64,000 nt of DNA. Source: FEN-1322 sp041663425 (lineage in GTDB: Bacteria > Omnitrophota > Gorgyraeia > 2-01-FULL-45-10). Of the stretch, positions 27,374 to 36,130 are shown in pieces. How positions within the stretch are numbered: the first letter of the stretch is position 1; each line of letters begins with the position of its first letter. The stretch covers positions 1 through 64,000 of the forward strand of contig JBAYMS010000001.1 of assembly GCA_041663425.1 (NCBI GenBank), written 5' to 3'. The notes under the pieces were generated by a model that saw only the letters and a list, made by a program, of their open reading frames with translations, ran no database searches and was not told where the DNA came from. Made by a program: the position numbers and the translations under genes.

Positions 27374-27605
27374 CCCAAAAAATCTCCCAAATTTATTCAG
27401 CCAAGGTGTCGGCTAAGTGTCGATATCCACCGATATCAACCTTCTATTACAAAACCTTATTTAATTTAAAAGTAACAGAATTAGTAGAGCCTGTTGATAA
27501 GTTAGTAACTTTTTAATATATTGCAAAATAACGACTTAAAAACAATTAAAACCAGCCGGAACCTATAAAACTTATCAACACAACTAACAACATATACCCA
27601 AAAAG
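27374..27605. promoter_or_regulatory. dnaA-dnaN intergenic region with DnaA-box-like sites
   Basis: AT-rich 232 bp. It has two inverted copies of TTATCAACA (plus strand 27572-27580; minus strand 27492-27500), one mismatch from the DnaA box TTATCCACA. A further near-box TTATCCACT is at 27630 inside the end of dnaA. It may be the second half of a bipartite origin, as in Bacillus, or an autoregulatory and dnaN promoter region. Confidence 0.5.
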
Positions 27606-28979
27606 TTAATTCTTAATGCTTTGTATCAACTTATCCACTATCGTCTTTAAACCAGTTTTATTTTTTAGTTCGTTTTCAATTTTTTCACAGGCATGGATAA
27701 CGGTTGTGTGATCCCTGCCGCCAAACTGGTCGCCGATTTCAGGAAGAGAAAAATCGGTCAATTGCCTGGCCAGATACATTGCGATCTGTCTCGGGTATGC
27801 GATTGCCTTGCTTCTTTTCTTCGCCCGCATATCTGAAAGCTTTATATCAAAATATTCAGCGACTTTTTTCTGGATGAGATCGATCGTTATTTTTTTCTCA
27901 CCCTCTATTATCATATCTTTTAAAACTTCTTTAGCCAGCTCAACAGAAACGTCCTTGCCGATAAGTTTCGCATATGCAACTACCCGGATCAGCGCACCCT
28001 CAAGCTCTCTTATGTTTGTCTTTACTTTCTCAGCTAAAAAATAAAACACATCTTCTGATAATGCTATCGTTTCCTTCTCGGATTTCTTTTTCAGTATCGC
28101 GGTGCGCGTTTCGAAATCCGGCGGCTGGATGTCAGTCACAAGCCCCCACTCAAACCTTGAAATAAGGCGCTCTTCAAGAGACTGTATCTCTTTCGGAGGG
28201 CGGTCGCTTGTAACCACTATCTGTTTATGTGCATCATAAAGAGCGTTAAAGGTGTGGAAGAATTCTTCCTGGGTTGATTCCTTACCCGCTATGAATTGTA
28301 TATCATCTATAAGAAGAATGTCAACATTGCGGTACTTTTCTCTGAACTTCTGCGTCGAGCGATTCTGTATCGAGCTTATAAGCTGATTTGTAAATTCTTC
28401 ACTCGAAATATACAGAACTTTTGATTTGGGTGTTTTGTGCAGAGCGCTTTGTCCGATAGCATGCATCAGGTGGGTCTTTCCGAGCCCGACGCCGCCGTAT
28501 ATAAAAAGAGGGTTGTATGCTTTTGCCGGCGACTCAGAAACAGCCATTGATGCCGCATGCGCAAACCTGTTGCTCGGACCTATGACAAAACTGTCAAAAG
28601 TGTATTTTGGGCTCAATCCTATTTCTTTAGCTGTGTCCGACGCCTGCCTTACAAAAGGCCAGAAAGGTTTGGATTCTTTTTTCTGCTCTTCCGGTTTAAT
28701 TTTTTTAGCCGTATCATCTTCAGGTTTTTCACACAAGACAAAATCTATACGCACTTCTTTACCGACAACTTTTTTTACAGACTCTGTAAGAAGCGGCATG
28801 TAACGATCGAGCAGCCATACCTGGAAAAATTTATTCGGCACTTCCAATAAAATAGCTTCATCTGAAAGAGAGATGAATTTTATAGGGCTGAACCATATGT
28901 TGTAGGTCTGATCATTTGAGAGATCTTTTTTAATGATCTCCAAAGCCATAGACCAGATAGAGGTATTGTCTGATGTCAC
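27606..28979 (-). CDS. dnaA: Chromosomal replication initiator DnaA
   Basis: AAA+ initiator that binds DnaA boxes and melts oriC. GTG start at 28979 with an AAAGG site 6 nt before. Domain I spans ~1-90, a short linker, then the AAA+ domain: IYGGVGLGKTHLMHAIG near residue 160, LLIDDIQFIAGK near 223, and ISRFEWGLVTDIQPPD. The C-terminal helix-turn-helix has the DnaA signature GGRDHTTVIHACEKI near residue 425. 457 residues, full length. Confidence 0.98.
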   Translation of the reverse strand: MTSDNTSIWSMALEIIKKDLSNDQTYNIWFSPIKFISLSDEAILLEVPNKFFQVWLLDRYMPLLTESVKKVVGKEVRIDFVLCEKPEDDTAKKIKPEEQKKESKPFWPFVRQASDTAKEIGLSPKYTFDSFVIGPSNRFAHAASMAVSESPAKAYNPLFIYGGVGLGKTHLMHAIGQSALHKTPKSKVLYISSEEFTNQLISSIQNRSTQKFREKYRNVDILLIDDIQFIAGKESTQEEFFHTFNALYDAHKQIVVTSDRPPKEIQSLEERLISRFEWGLVTDIQPPDFETRTAILKKKSEKETIALSEDVFYFLAEKVKTNIRELEGALIRVVAYAKLIGKDVSVELAKEVLKDMIIEGEKKITIDLIQKKVAEYFDIKLSDMRAKKRSKAIAYPRQIAMYLARQLTDFSLPEIGDQFGGRDHTTVIHACEKIENELKNKTGLKTIVDKLIQSIKN

Positions 28980-29210
28980 GGAATGCCTTTAGTTTACGGA
29001 ATTAATGTTATCCACAGCTAAACAAGCACGGTTTCAACACAAAACCGAAAGTTATGCACAAGTTGTGCACAACCGTTTTCAGCATTGGGACACCATTATA
29101 ATGAATGAAATAGGTTTTTGCAACACAAAAGATATATTTTTTGTTGACGGAATTATTTGTTATGATATAATTACGATACCGAAAGTGTCTAAAATTAGAA
29201 AGGGACAACA
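28980..29210. other. oriC: Probable origin of replication (oriC)
   Basis: The stretch between the divergent dnaA and rpmH genes. On the plus strand it has a perfect DnaA box TTATCCACA (29008-29016), TTATGCACA (29052-29060) and the palindrome TTGTGCACAA (29063-29072) that gives a box-like site on both strands. An AT-rich segment at 29110-29175 could unwind. All genes left of it point left and all genes right of it point right, as expected if forks leave from here. Boundaries are approximate. Confidence 0.75.
29144..29171 (+). promoter_or_regulatory. Promoter of rpmH-rnpA-yidD-yidC
   Basis: TTGACG (29144-29149), 16 bp, TATAAT (29166-29171) with an extended -10 TGA. About 40 bp before the rpmH ATG, inside the right side of the origin region. 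Confidence 0.85.
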
Positions 29211-29348
29211 ATGAAATACGGATTAACATGCAAATCGAACCTAAAACGTAAACGAAAACATGGTTTCAGGAAACGAATGAAAGACCGTTGGGGCAGAGAA
29301 GTGCTTAAAAGGCGCAGACAGAAAGGCCGGCACAAGCTTACTGTATGA
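29211..29348 (+). CDS. rpmH: 50S ribosomal protein L34
   Basis: 45 codons: begins MKYGLTCKSNLKRKRKHGFR and ends in GRHKLTV. The core KRKRKHGFRKRM and the GRxVLxRRRxKGRxKLTV ending are those of L34, although the first nine residues differ from the usual MKRTYQPS. AGGGACA ribosome site before the ATG. It overlaps rnpA by 4 bp. It is too short to show up in length-filtered gene lists. Confidence 0.96.
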   Translation: MKYGLTCKSNLKRKRKHGFRKRMKDRWGREVLKRRRQKGRHKLTV

Positions 29349-29704
29349 TCTCCGACGAGAGATTCTGTAAAAAAGAACATATTCTCAAGTCAAAAGAGTT
29401 CAGTAAAGTATATAAAAAAGGATCGGCAGGCAGGATAAGCGGAGTTGTTTTGTATTGCCTGGAAAATAAGCTTGAGCACAATCGTTTGGGTTTTTCAATA
29501 GGGTCAAAAAATATTAAGCGCGCCACGTCCCGCAACCGCATACGAAGGTTGTTTAGAGAAGCTTACCGGAAAAATAAACGTAAATTTAAGTGCGGCTTTG
29601 ATATTGTTATGGTAGTGCGAAAAGACCTGCACAAGGATCTGACTTACAATTCCGCAGAAGCCGCTTTTTTGAAACTTGCTAAAGAGGTAAATCTGGCGGT
29701 ATAA
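29345..29704 (+). CDS. rnpA: Ribonuclease P protein component
   Basis: 119-residue basic partner of the RNase P RNA in tRNA 5' maturation. The RNR motif region reads ATSRNRIRRLFREAYR near residue 60, and the N-terminus has KSKEFSKVYKKG, which lines the central cleft. Start overlaps the rpmH stop. The RNase P RNA gene is not in the window. Confidence 0.95.
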   Translation: MISDERFCKKEHILKSKEFSKVYKKGSAGRISGVVLYCLENKLEHNRLGFSIGSKNIKRATSRNRIRRLFREAYRKNKRKFKCGFDIVMVVRKDLHKDLTYNSAEAAFLKLAKEVNLAV

Positions 29705-29720
29705 AAATCAGCGCGGGCAT

Positions 29721-29930
29721 ATGAAAAAAGTAGTAATTTTCCTATTAAATTTTTATCGTAAATATCTATCCCCATTGAAGTTGCAATGTTGTAGGTTCTA
29801 TCCAACCTGCTCACAATATACTGTAGAATCCGTTGAGAAATACGGGGTTTTAAGAGGTTTGTTAAAAGGTGCAAAACGTATCCTTAGGTGCCATCCTTTT
29901 GCTAAGGGCGGATACGATCCAGTAGCATAG
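29721..29930 (+). CDS. yidD: Membrane protein insertion efficiency factor YidD
   Basis: 69 residues: an amphipathic N-terminus (VVIFLLNFYRKYLSP), the three-cysteine motif CCRFYPTCSQYTVES, and CHPFAKGGYDPV at the C-terminus, all diagnostic. It works with YidC, whose gene follows 30 bp downstream, in the conserved rpmH-rnpA-yidD-yidC order. Confidence 0.96.
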   Translation: MKKVVIFLLNFYRKYLSPLKLQCCRFYPTCSQYTVESVEKYGVLRGLLKGAKRILRCHPFAKGGYDPVA

Positions 29931-29960
29931 TCCTAAAAGGCGTGCTTAAAAAGGAGATCG

Positions 29961-31547
29961 ATGGAAAAGAAGCTTATAACAGCAATAGCATTATCGATAT
30001 TAATCATCGTAACATTCCAGTATTTTTCGCCAAAACCAACTCCTCCCCCAGCCGTTCAGGTGCAAGGTGAAGCAGGCGCTATAAAGAAAGAGATCGAGGT
30101 CATACCTGTAGCTGAGCCAAAGAATTTACCCGAAGAGAAAGAAACCGAAGTCGTAACCGGTAAATATATTTTTACATTTAGTAACATCGGCGGGTCAATT
30201 AAGGAAATAAAGCTGGTTGACTATAAAGCGCTTGATTCTAAAGAACCTTTAAAATTAGTAGAAATAATAAATCCAAAAGATTATATTTTTAATATAAGTA
30301 ACATTAAAGGCACAGAAGTGCTGGACCTTGCCGGATATAATTTAAAAGGTAATGGTTCGGATCTGATATATGTGCTTACCACAAAAGATTTTGAGATACG
30401 GAAGAAATATATTTTACGTAAGTCAAGCTATGGCATAGACTTAGAGCTAAATATAAAAAACATTTCGGGCACCCCGAAAGAATTTTCATATAGCATAATA
30501 AGCGGTGCAGGCCTTACCGAAAAGAGCGAACAGGATAAGAGGCTTATAGAAGCATCGGCAAATATCAATGGGAAGATGGTTGTGAGCAAACGGCCAAAAC
30601 CAGGTGAGCGCACAACAAACTATGGTATAGCGGTATGGCAAGCGCTGAAAAATAAATATTTTTCGGTTATTTTGAAGCCATTCGCACAAACAAGCAGTGT
30701 TTATTCCACGGAAGACAACTCCGGTAATCTAATAATTGGTGTAAATGTTGAAAAGACCATAATACAACCAGGAGAGTCGATAGAAAATAAATATAGTTTA
30801 TATGCCGGCCCAAGCAGCATACCAGACATGAAGGAGTTTGGATATGGCATAGAAGAATCTGTCAATTATGGATTTTTTGGCGGGATAAGTAAGATTTTAA
30901 TAGTTGTGATGAGAATGTGCCACATGGCAGTTCGTAATTGGGGACTATCGATTATTCTTTTATCAGTGCTGCTGAACCTTGTAACGCTTCCTCTTACCAT
31001 GAAAAGTTTTAAATCCATGCAAAAGATGCAAGAATTGCATCCGCAAATGGAAAAACTAAAAGGGCAGTATAAAGACCAGCCTCAAAAGTTGAATAAAGAG
31101 ATAATGGAGCTTTACAAAAAGTACAATATAAATCCGTTCAGCGGATGCCTACCTATATTGTTGCAGATGCCTATATTCATCGCTCTGTATCAAGCGCTGA
31201 TGAAATCGATAGAACTTAGAAACGCGGGATTCCTATGGATTCGCGACTTATCATCGCCAGAGGCTATCCCTATCCCCATTTCATTGCCAATAATAGGCAA
31301 CACTATAAATATTTTACCGCTACTTATGGTTGGAGCGATGGTCGTTCAGCAAAAAATTTCAACCGCATCAGCCGGTTCGGCCATTACCGAAGAGCAGAAG
31401 CAGCAGCAAAAAATAATGCTGATTGTTATGCCAATAATGTTCGGATTTATATTTTACAATATGCCGTCGGGATTAGTTTTATACTGGATAGTAAATACTA
31501 TCCTGACGATCACCGAACAAGCTTCGATATTACGTAAAGAAGCATGA
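29961..31547 (+). CDS. yidC: Membrane protein insertase YidC
   Basis: 528 residues with the Gram-negative layout: an N-terminal membrane helix (TAIALSILIIVTFQYF), a ~270-residue periplasmic beta-sandwich domain, then the conserved insertase core from ~310 (GLSIILLSVLLNLVTLPLTMKSF, then MPIFIALYQALMKSI and MPSGLVLYWIVNTIL). The presence of the large periplasmic domain argues for a two-membrane envelope. AAGGAG site before the ATG. Confidence 0.96.
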   Translation: MEKKLITAIALSILIIVTFQYFSPKPTPPPAVQVQGEAGAIKKEIEVIPVAEPKNLPEEKETEVVTGKYIFTFSNIGGSIKEIKLVDYKALDSKEPLKLVEIINPKDYIFNISNIKGTEVLDLAGYNLKGNGSDLIYVLTTKDFEIRKKYILRKSSYGIDLELNIKNISGTPKEFSYSIISGAGLTEKSEQDKRLIEASANINGKMVVSKRPKPGERTTNYGIAVWQALKNKYFSVILKPFAQTSSVYSTEDNSGNLIIGVNVEKTIIQPGESIENKYSLYAGPSSIPDMKEFGYGIEESVNYGFFGGISKILIVVMRMCHMAVRNWGLSIILLSVLLNLVTLPLTMKSFKSMQKMQELHPQMEKLKGQYKDQPQKLNKEIMELYKKYNINPFSGCLPILLQMPIFIALYQALMKSIELRNAGFLWIRDLSSPEAIPIPISLPIIGNTINILPLLMVGAMVVQQKISTASAGSAITEEQKQQQKIMLIVMPIMFGFIFYNMPSGLVLYWIVNTILTITEQASILRKEA

Positions 31548-31561
31548 GCTTGGCGAATGCC

Positions 31562-31590
31562 TTGACAAACATGTTTTTATGAGGTATAGT
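31562..31590 (+). promoter_or_regulatory. Promoter of parA-parB
   Basis: TTGACA (31562-31567), 17 bp, TATAGT (31585-31590). Start expected near 31597, immediately before the two parS-like sites, so ParB bound there could repress its own operon. Confidence 0.85.
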
Positions 31591-31600
31591 TAAGAAAAAT

Positions 31601-31632
31601 AGTTCCACGTGGAAATTGTTCCACGGGGAACA
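31601..31632. promoter_or_regulatory. parS: Two adjacent parS-like centromere sites
   Basis: Back-to-back 16 bp palindromes: AGTTCCACGTGGAAAT (31601-31616) and TGTTCCACGGGGAACA (31617-31632). The chromosomal parS consensus is close to TGTTTCACGTGAAACA/TGTTCCACGTGGAACA, so the first is degenerate at its ends and the second in its centre. They lie in the parA leader, about 2.5 kb from the origin, where parS sites are expected. Confidence 0.82.
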
Positions 31633-31644
31633 ATTTCAGGGAAA

Positions 31645-32496
31645 ATGGCTAAAGTAATCGCGATCTGTAATCAAAAAGGCGGTGTGGGAAAAACCACCAC
31701 CGCTATCAATCTTTCCGTCTATCTTGCCCTATCTGGAAAGCGAGTTCTTCTGATAGATATAGATCCGCAAGGTAATGCCACAAGCGGATTAGGTATCAAT
31801 AAGCATAATATTAAAGCCAGCATATACGATCTTCTGATAGACGAGATAGATCCGAACGGCGTAACTATTAAAACAGCTATAAATAACCTGTCTCTGATCC
31901 CCTCTACGATCAGTCTTACAGGTGCCGAAGTTGAGCTAGTTGGTATAATGGGCCGTGAATATAGGTTGAAAAAGGCTCTCTCCCCCATTTCTGGCACATA
32001 CGATTACATAATAATAGATTGTCCACCATCTTTAGGTCTCCTTACGGTTAATTCACTTACCGTAGCCAATTCAGTTCTTATACCTATCCAGTGTGAGTAT
32101 TATGCCCTGGAAGGACTGAGCCAGCTTGTGAATACTGTTAATTTGGTAAAAGAAAATCTTAATGCAAATCTAGGGATTGAAGGTGTATTGCTTACCATGG
32201 CCGATTTCAGGACCAATTTAACCACCGAGGTTATTAAGGAAGTGCGAAATTTCTTTAAAGGCAAAGTCTATGAAACTATAATACCGAGAAATATTCGGCT
32301 CACAGAAGCTCCGGGATTTGGTAAACCAATAGCGCTTTACGATAAAAATTCTATAGGAGCGCAAAAATATCATGAGTTTATGAATGAATTGTTAGGGGTA
32401 AAAAAAGAAATCGCCACCAATATTATAGTAGAAGAAACGCCTAAACCAAATAATGATAATGATTTACAACAAATTAGTGAAGGAGAGATTAAGTGA
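31645..32496 (+). CDS. parA: Chromosome partitioning ATPase ParA/Soj
   Basis: Deviant Walker-type ATPase that moves or remodels ParB-parS complexes. CNQKGGVGKTTTAINLS near residue 9 is the deviant Walker A motif with the signature lysine; LLIDIDPQGNATSGLG and IIIDCPPSLGLLTVN follow. 283 residues from the ATG at 31645; an in-frame GTG 36 bp upstream would put parS inside the coding region and is less likely. Overlaps parB by one base (TGATG). Confidence 0.95.
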   Translation: MAKVIAICNQKGGVGKTTTAINLSVYLALSGKRVLLIDIDPQGNATSGLGINKHNIKASIYDLLIDEIDPNGVTIKTAINNLSLIPSTISLTGAEVELVGIMGREYRLKKALSPISGTYDYIIIDCPPSLGLLTVNSLTVANSVLIPIQCEYYALEGLSQLVNTVNLVKENLNANLGIEGVLLTMADFRTNLTTEVIKEVRNFFKGKVYETIIPRNIRLTEAPGFGKPIALYDKNSIGAQKYHEFMNELLGVKKEIATNIIVEETPKPNNDNDLQQISEGEIK

Positions 32497-33353
32497 TGGA
32501 AAAGAGAGCTTTGGGAAAAGGTCTTAGTGCCCTTATTCCCGGTAAAGAAGTAACGCAAGAGAATGGAGAGTCAGTTTTAAAGATTGATATATCAAAAATT
32601 AAGACAAACAAATATCAGCCTCGTTTAGAATTTAATAAAGAAAAATTAGAAGAGCTTATGAGCTCTATAAAAGAAAAGGGAGTCGTCCAGCCCGTCCTAG
32701 TCCGAAAGATCGCGGATGGCTATGAATTAATAGCTGGAGAACGGCGTTTGCGGGCCGTTACCGGCCTGGGAATGACCACAATCCCTGTTATTGTTAAAGA
32801 TGTTGCGGATCTGGACATGCTTGAGCTGTCATTGATCGAAAACATTCAGCGGGAAGAGCTTAACCCGATAGAAGAAGCGGTTGCGTTCCAGAAATTCATA
32901 ACAGATTTCAATTTTACACAGGAAAAGATCGCCGCATCGCTTGGCAAAGACCGTTCCACGGTAGCCAATACGATCAGACTTCTTACGCTGCCTCAAAAAA
33001 TACGTGAATTCATTTCCAGCGGCAGTATAACAGCCGGCCACGCCAAAGCGATTCTGTCTTTACCGACGGAAAACGAGCAGCTTAGAGTCTGCAATCTTGT
33101 TGTTAAAAAAGGCCTATCGGTCAGAGAAACAGAATCTCTGGCATCCCGCAGAGCCAGCGGGCAGGGGGAGAAGAATGTTAAAATAGGTAAAGACCAGAGT
33201 CTGGTCGATCTGGAAAGCCAGCTTCAGCAGTTTTTTGGTACCCGCGTCAAAATAATGCAGGGTAAAAAGCGCGGCTGCATACAGATAGAGTACTATTCCA
33301 GCGATGATTTAAACCGCATATTGGACATCTTTTCGGCAAAATCTCAAGCTTAA
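32496..33353 (+). CDS. parB: Chromosome partitioning protein ParB/Spo0J
   Basis: CTPase clamp loaded at parS. KRALGKGLSALIPG at the N-terminus, the CTP-binding LIAGERRLRAVTGLG near residue 72, ENIQREELNPIEEA near 110, and a helix-turn-helix (TQEKIAASLGKDRSTVANTIRLL) that reads parS. 285 residues. Strong AAGGAGAG site before the ATG; a GTG one codon earlier is possible. Confidence 0.95.
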   Translation: MEKRALGKGLSALIPGKEVTQENGESVLKIDISKIKTNKYQPRLEFNKEKLEELMSSIKEKGVVQPVLVRKIADGYELIAGERRLRAVTGLGMTTIPVIVKDVADLDMLELSLIENIQREELNPIEEAVAFQKFITDFNFTQEKIAASLGKDRSTVANTIRLLTLPQKIREFISSGSITAGHAKAILSLPTENEQLRVCNLVVKKGLSVRETESLASRRASGQGEKNVKIGKDQSLVDLESQLQQFFGTRVKIMQGKKRGCIQIEYYSSDDLNRILDIFSAKSQA

Positions 33354-33358
33354 ATATC

Positions 33359-33387
33359 TTGACTAAATAATATTAAAACAATACAAT
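33359..33387 (+). promoter_or_regulatory. Promoter of ndk
   Basis: TTGACT (33359-33364), 17 bp, TACAAT (33382-33387), starting 6 bp after the parB stop. It separates ndk from the par operon. Confidence 0.75.
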
Positions 33388-33418
33388 ATTATATTCTATA
33401 TATAATAAGGAAGGGTAT

Positions 33419-33916
33419 ATGATACAACAGACATTGGTTCTTATTAAGCCTGACGGCTTAAAGAAGTCTCTGACAGGTAACGTTTTAACGCGGCTTGCCG
33501 AAACTAAGCTTGAGATCGTGGCCGGGAAGATAGTAAAAGTTTCCAGGGAACTGGCCGCAGAGCATTATAGGGAGCTTAGAGATAAGCCGTTTTTTGAAGA
33601 TCTTCTGAAATACCTGATGGGTGAATACCATAAAAAGAAAGTAATGGCTCTTGTTTATTGGGGTGAAGATGCAATAGATAAGGTCCGTAAAATATGCGGA
33701 TCGACAAACCCCGAAGAGGCGGACGCCGTTTCTATACGCGGTGCTTACGGAAGGATAACGACAAAAGGTGTTTATGAAAACGTTATTCACGCCTCGGCGA
33801 ATATGACCGATGCCGAACGCGAAATAAAACTTTGGTTCCAGCCCGACGAGATAATCGAAGAAATATATCCATCAAAGCTTACAAAAGTTACTGTTGAAAA
33901 AAAGATCTGGGCGTAG
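33419..33916 (+). CDS. ndk: Nucleoside diphosphate kinase, extended form
   Basis: Transfers the gamma phosphate of ATP to NDPs through a phosphohistidine. Begins QQTLVLIKPDGLKKSLTG, the standard start. The active-site His is in ENVIHASANMTDAEREI near residue 121, where most NDKs read NxxHGSDS. At 165 residues it is longer than the usual ~140; the extra residues lie around KPFFEDLLKYLMGEYHKKKV and KICGSTNPEEAD. Other lineages also have such longer forms. It may be expressed alone. Confidence 0.9.
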   Translation: MIQQTLVLIKPDGLKKSLTGNVLTRLAETKLEIVAGKIVKVSRELAAEHYRELRDKPFFEDLLKYLMGEYHKKKVMALVYWGEDAIDKVRKICGSTNPEEADAVSIRGAYGRITTKGVYENVIHASANMTDAEREIKLWFQPDEIIEEIYPSKLTKVTVEKKIWA

Positions 33917-33936
33917 AGAAGAGGAAGAGGCAAAAA

Positions 33937-34815
33937 GTGATAAATTCAATGACCGGTTTCGGGAAGGGTGAGGCGAGTTTTAAATCAGGTAAGGTAACAG
34001 TGGAAATAAAAACCGTCAACCATAAGTTTTTTGATGCCACTCTCAAGCTCCCCAGCGGGATAATACCCTTTGAAGATAGAATAAAAGAAGTGCTGCAAAA
34101 AAGGATAAAAAGAGGAAAAATAAATTTAAATCTCACTCACGACGGAGCGCTTCTTAAAAGCGATCGGATAGCGATAAATAAAAAAGCCGCAAAGAGTTAT
34201 TTTAACGAACTTGAGGCGCTTAAAAAACATCTCGGATTGCAGGAAGAAGTAAAATTAAAAGATATAATAGCGTTACCCGGCGTTTTAAGTTTCGATTCGA
34301 TGGAATCGGGGCTGGCCAGTTTTTGGCCGAAGATAAAAAAAGCGCTCGATATGGCCATTGACAGTCTCATCTCCGACAGAGAAAAAGAAGGCAAGGCTCT
34401 TTGTAAAGATCTGACGTCTAGGACAAAGCAGATAGAAAAAATGCTGGCAACGATAAAATCGCGCGCCCATTTAAATATCGACGAATACAGAAAAAGATTT
34501 GCTGACAGGGTGAAGGACCTGACCGGCGGCCGTGATATAGATATGGGAAGGCTTGAAATGGAAGTAGCGATCTTTGCAAAGAATTGTGATATTTCGGAAG
34601 AGATAACCAGACTGCAGAACCATCTTTCCAATTTCAATAAGACCATATCTTCCGGCGGGGAGGTCGGGAAAAAAATAGATTTTATAGCACAGGAACTCCA
34701 TCGCGAAATAAATACCATCGGCTCTAAGGCCAGTGATTTTAAGATATCGAAGAACGTGATCGAGATAAAAGGCGAGATAGAAAAAATACGCGAACAGGCA
34801 AAAAATTTAGAATGA
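33937..34815 (+). CDS. yicC: YicC family endoribonuclease
   Basis: Family shown in other bacteria to cleave RNA. N-terminus INSMTGFGKGEA, NHKFFDATLKLP and the C-terminal segment EEITRLQNHLSNF with FIAQELHREINTIGSKASD are nearly invariant in YicC. 292 residues. The GTG at 33937 follows an AGAGG site; the ATG four codons later is an alternative. Order yicC-gmk-rpoZ-coaBC is conserved in many bacteria; the stop overlaps gmk by 4 bp. Confidence 0.92.
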   Translation: MINSMTGFGKGEASFKSGKVTVEIKTVNHKFFDATLKLPSGIIPFEDRIKEVLQKRIKRGKINLNLTHDGALLKSDRIAINKKAAKSYFNELEALKKHLGLQEEVKLKDIIALPGVLSFDSMESGLASFWPKIKKALDMAIDSLISDREKEGKALCKDLTSRTKQIEKMLATIKSRAHLNIDEYRKRFADRVKDLTGGRDIDMGRLEMEVAIFAKNCDISEEITRLQNHLSNFNKTISSGGEVGKKIDFIAQELHREINTIGSKASDFKISKNVIEIKGEIEKIREQAKNLE

Positions 34816-35372
34816 AGGCTAAATTGTTCGTAGTCTCCGCTCCGTCGGGATCCGGCAAAACCACCTTATGCAACAAACTATTAAAAGATGATTTAGGTCT
34901 TGCCCAATCTGTTTCCATGACTACACGGCCGCCCAGAAAAGGCGAGCAGGACGGGGTTGATTATCATTTTGTGTCAGAAAGATCTTTTAAAGACACGATA
35001 AAGAAAAAAGGATTTCTGGAATACGAGGAAAATTTCGGCTGTTTGTACGGGACGCCGAAGAAGCTCATAGAAAAGCGTCTTAAAAAAGGTTTAAATGTTC
35101 TTTTAAGTATCGATGTAAAAGGTGCGATGAAGGTAAAAAAAGAATATCCCGACGAGAGTATTCTCATTTTTATCCTTCCGCCGTCTTTAGGGGTTTTAAA
35201 AAACAGGCTTAATTCAAGAAGATCGGAGGACAAGAAAGCGATCTCAGAGAGACTTAAGCTGGCAAAAAAAGAAATCGCATATAAAAAGAAATACGATTAC
35301 ACGGTCGTGAACGATCGTCTGGATGTTGCATATAAAAAATTGAAAAAAATAGTGCTTTCAGAAATTAACTAA
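34812..35372 (+). CDS. gmk: Guanylate kinase
   Basis: Phosphorylates GMP to GDP. P-loop SAPSGSGKTTLCNKLL near residue 9, GMP-binding SVSMTTRPPRKGEQDGVDYHF in parts (TTRPPRKGE, DYHFV), and LLSIDVKGAMKVK. 186 residues, slightly short at the C-terminus compared with E. coli (207). Confidence 0.95.
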   Translation: MKAKLFVVSAPSGSGKTTLCNKLLKDDLGLAQSVSMTTRPPRKGEQDGVDYHFVSERSFKDTIKKKGFLEYEENFGCLYGTPKKLIEKRLKKGLNVLLSIDVKGAMKVKKEYPDESILIFILPPSLGVLKNRLNSRRSEDKKAISERLKLAKKEIAYKKKYDYTVVNDRLDVAYKKLKKIVLSEIN

Positions 35373-35384
35373 GGAGCTAAGAAA

Positions 35385-35591
35385 ATGCAGAATTTTGATA
35401 TACAGAAACTGCTGGACAAGGTCGGAAGTTTGTACAAGCTCGTCATACTTACATCTCTGCGTGCTGTGGAGTTGAGCGATGGCGCAGCGAATCTTACAGG
35501 CGAAAAACCTGATGCAAAAACGATCAATACAGCTTTGAGGGAAATATCCGAAGGAAAGATCGAGTATAAAATAAAAGAGAAAAAAGAATGA
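35385..35591 (+). CDS. rpoZ: RNA polymerase omega subunit
   Basis: 68 residues. KVGSLYKLVILTSLRAVEL aligns with the omega core (usual NRFELVLVAAKRARQL), followed by KTINTALREISEGKI. Small size and place between gmk and coaBC fit RpoZ well. It overlaps coaC by 4 bp. Confidence 0.88.
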   Translation: MQNFDIQKLLDKVGSLYKLVILTSLRAVELSDGAANLTGEKPDAKTINTALREISEGKIEYKIKEKKE

Positions 35592-36130
35592 ACAGATCCA
35601 AGCCGGTCGTACTTGGTGTAACCGGCAGCATAGCTGCTTACAGAGCGTGCGACATAATCAGCGCGTTCAGAAGAGAAGAGATAGAAGTGCAGGCCGTTCT
35701 TACCAAAGAGGCCGCAGAATTTATCACTCCGCTTTCTCTGCAGACCCTTTCACGTAATAAAGTCATTACGGACATGTTTGCGCTGCCTGAAAAATGGGAT
35801 CCTGTACATACTTCAATAGCTGAGAAGGCAGGATTGATTTTAATAGCGCCTGCTACAGCAAATGTAATCGGCAAGCTTGCCAGCGGGATATGCGACGATC
35901 TTCTGACGTGCATTGTATTTGCAACAAAAGCGCCTGTTCTTATAGCGCCGGCTATGAATGAGAAGATGTATAATCACAAAATAGTCCAGGCCAACATAGC
36001 GAAGCTGAAAGCGATAGGATACAAATTTGTAGGACCGATAAAAGGCTACCTTGCATGCGGACATGTGGATACAGGACACATTGCCGACACAGATCAGATT
36101 GTGAAGGAAGCTAAAAGACTGCTGAAGTGA
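35588..36130 (+). CDS. coaC: Phosphopantothenoylcysteine decarboxylase (CoaC)
   Basis: FMN-dependent decarboxylase of coenzyme A synthesis. VLGVTGSIAAYRACDII at the N-terminus (FMN phosphate site), LIAPATANVIGKLASGICDDLLT, and the PAMNEKMY active-site motif. The protein ends after ~180 residues, so CoaC and CoaB are separate, overlapping genes here instead of the usual CoaBC fusion. The catalytic Cys region GYLACGHVDTG is present. Confidence 0.93.
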   Translation: MNRSKPVVLGVTGSIAAYRACDIISAFRREEIEVQAVLTKEAAEFITPLSLQTLSRNKVITDMFALPEKWDPVHTSIAEKAGLILIAPATANVIGKLASGICDDLLTCIVFATKAPVLIAPAMNEKMYNHKIVQANIAKLKAIGYKFVGPIKGYLACGHVDTGHIADTDQIVKEAKRLLK

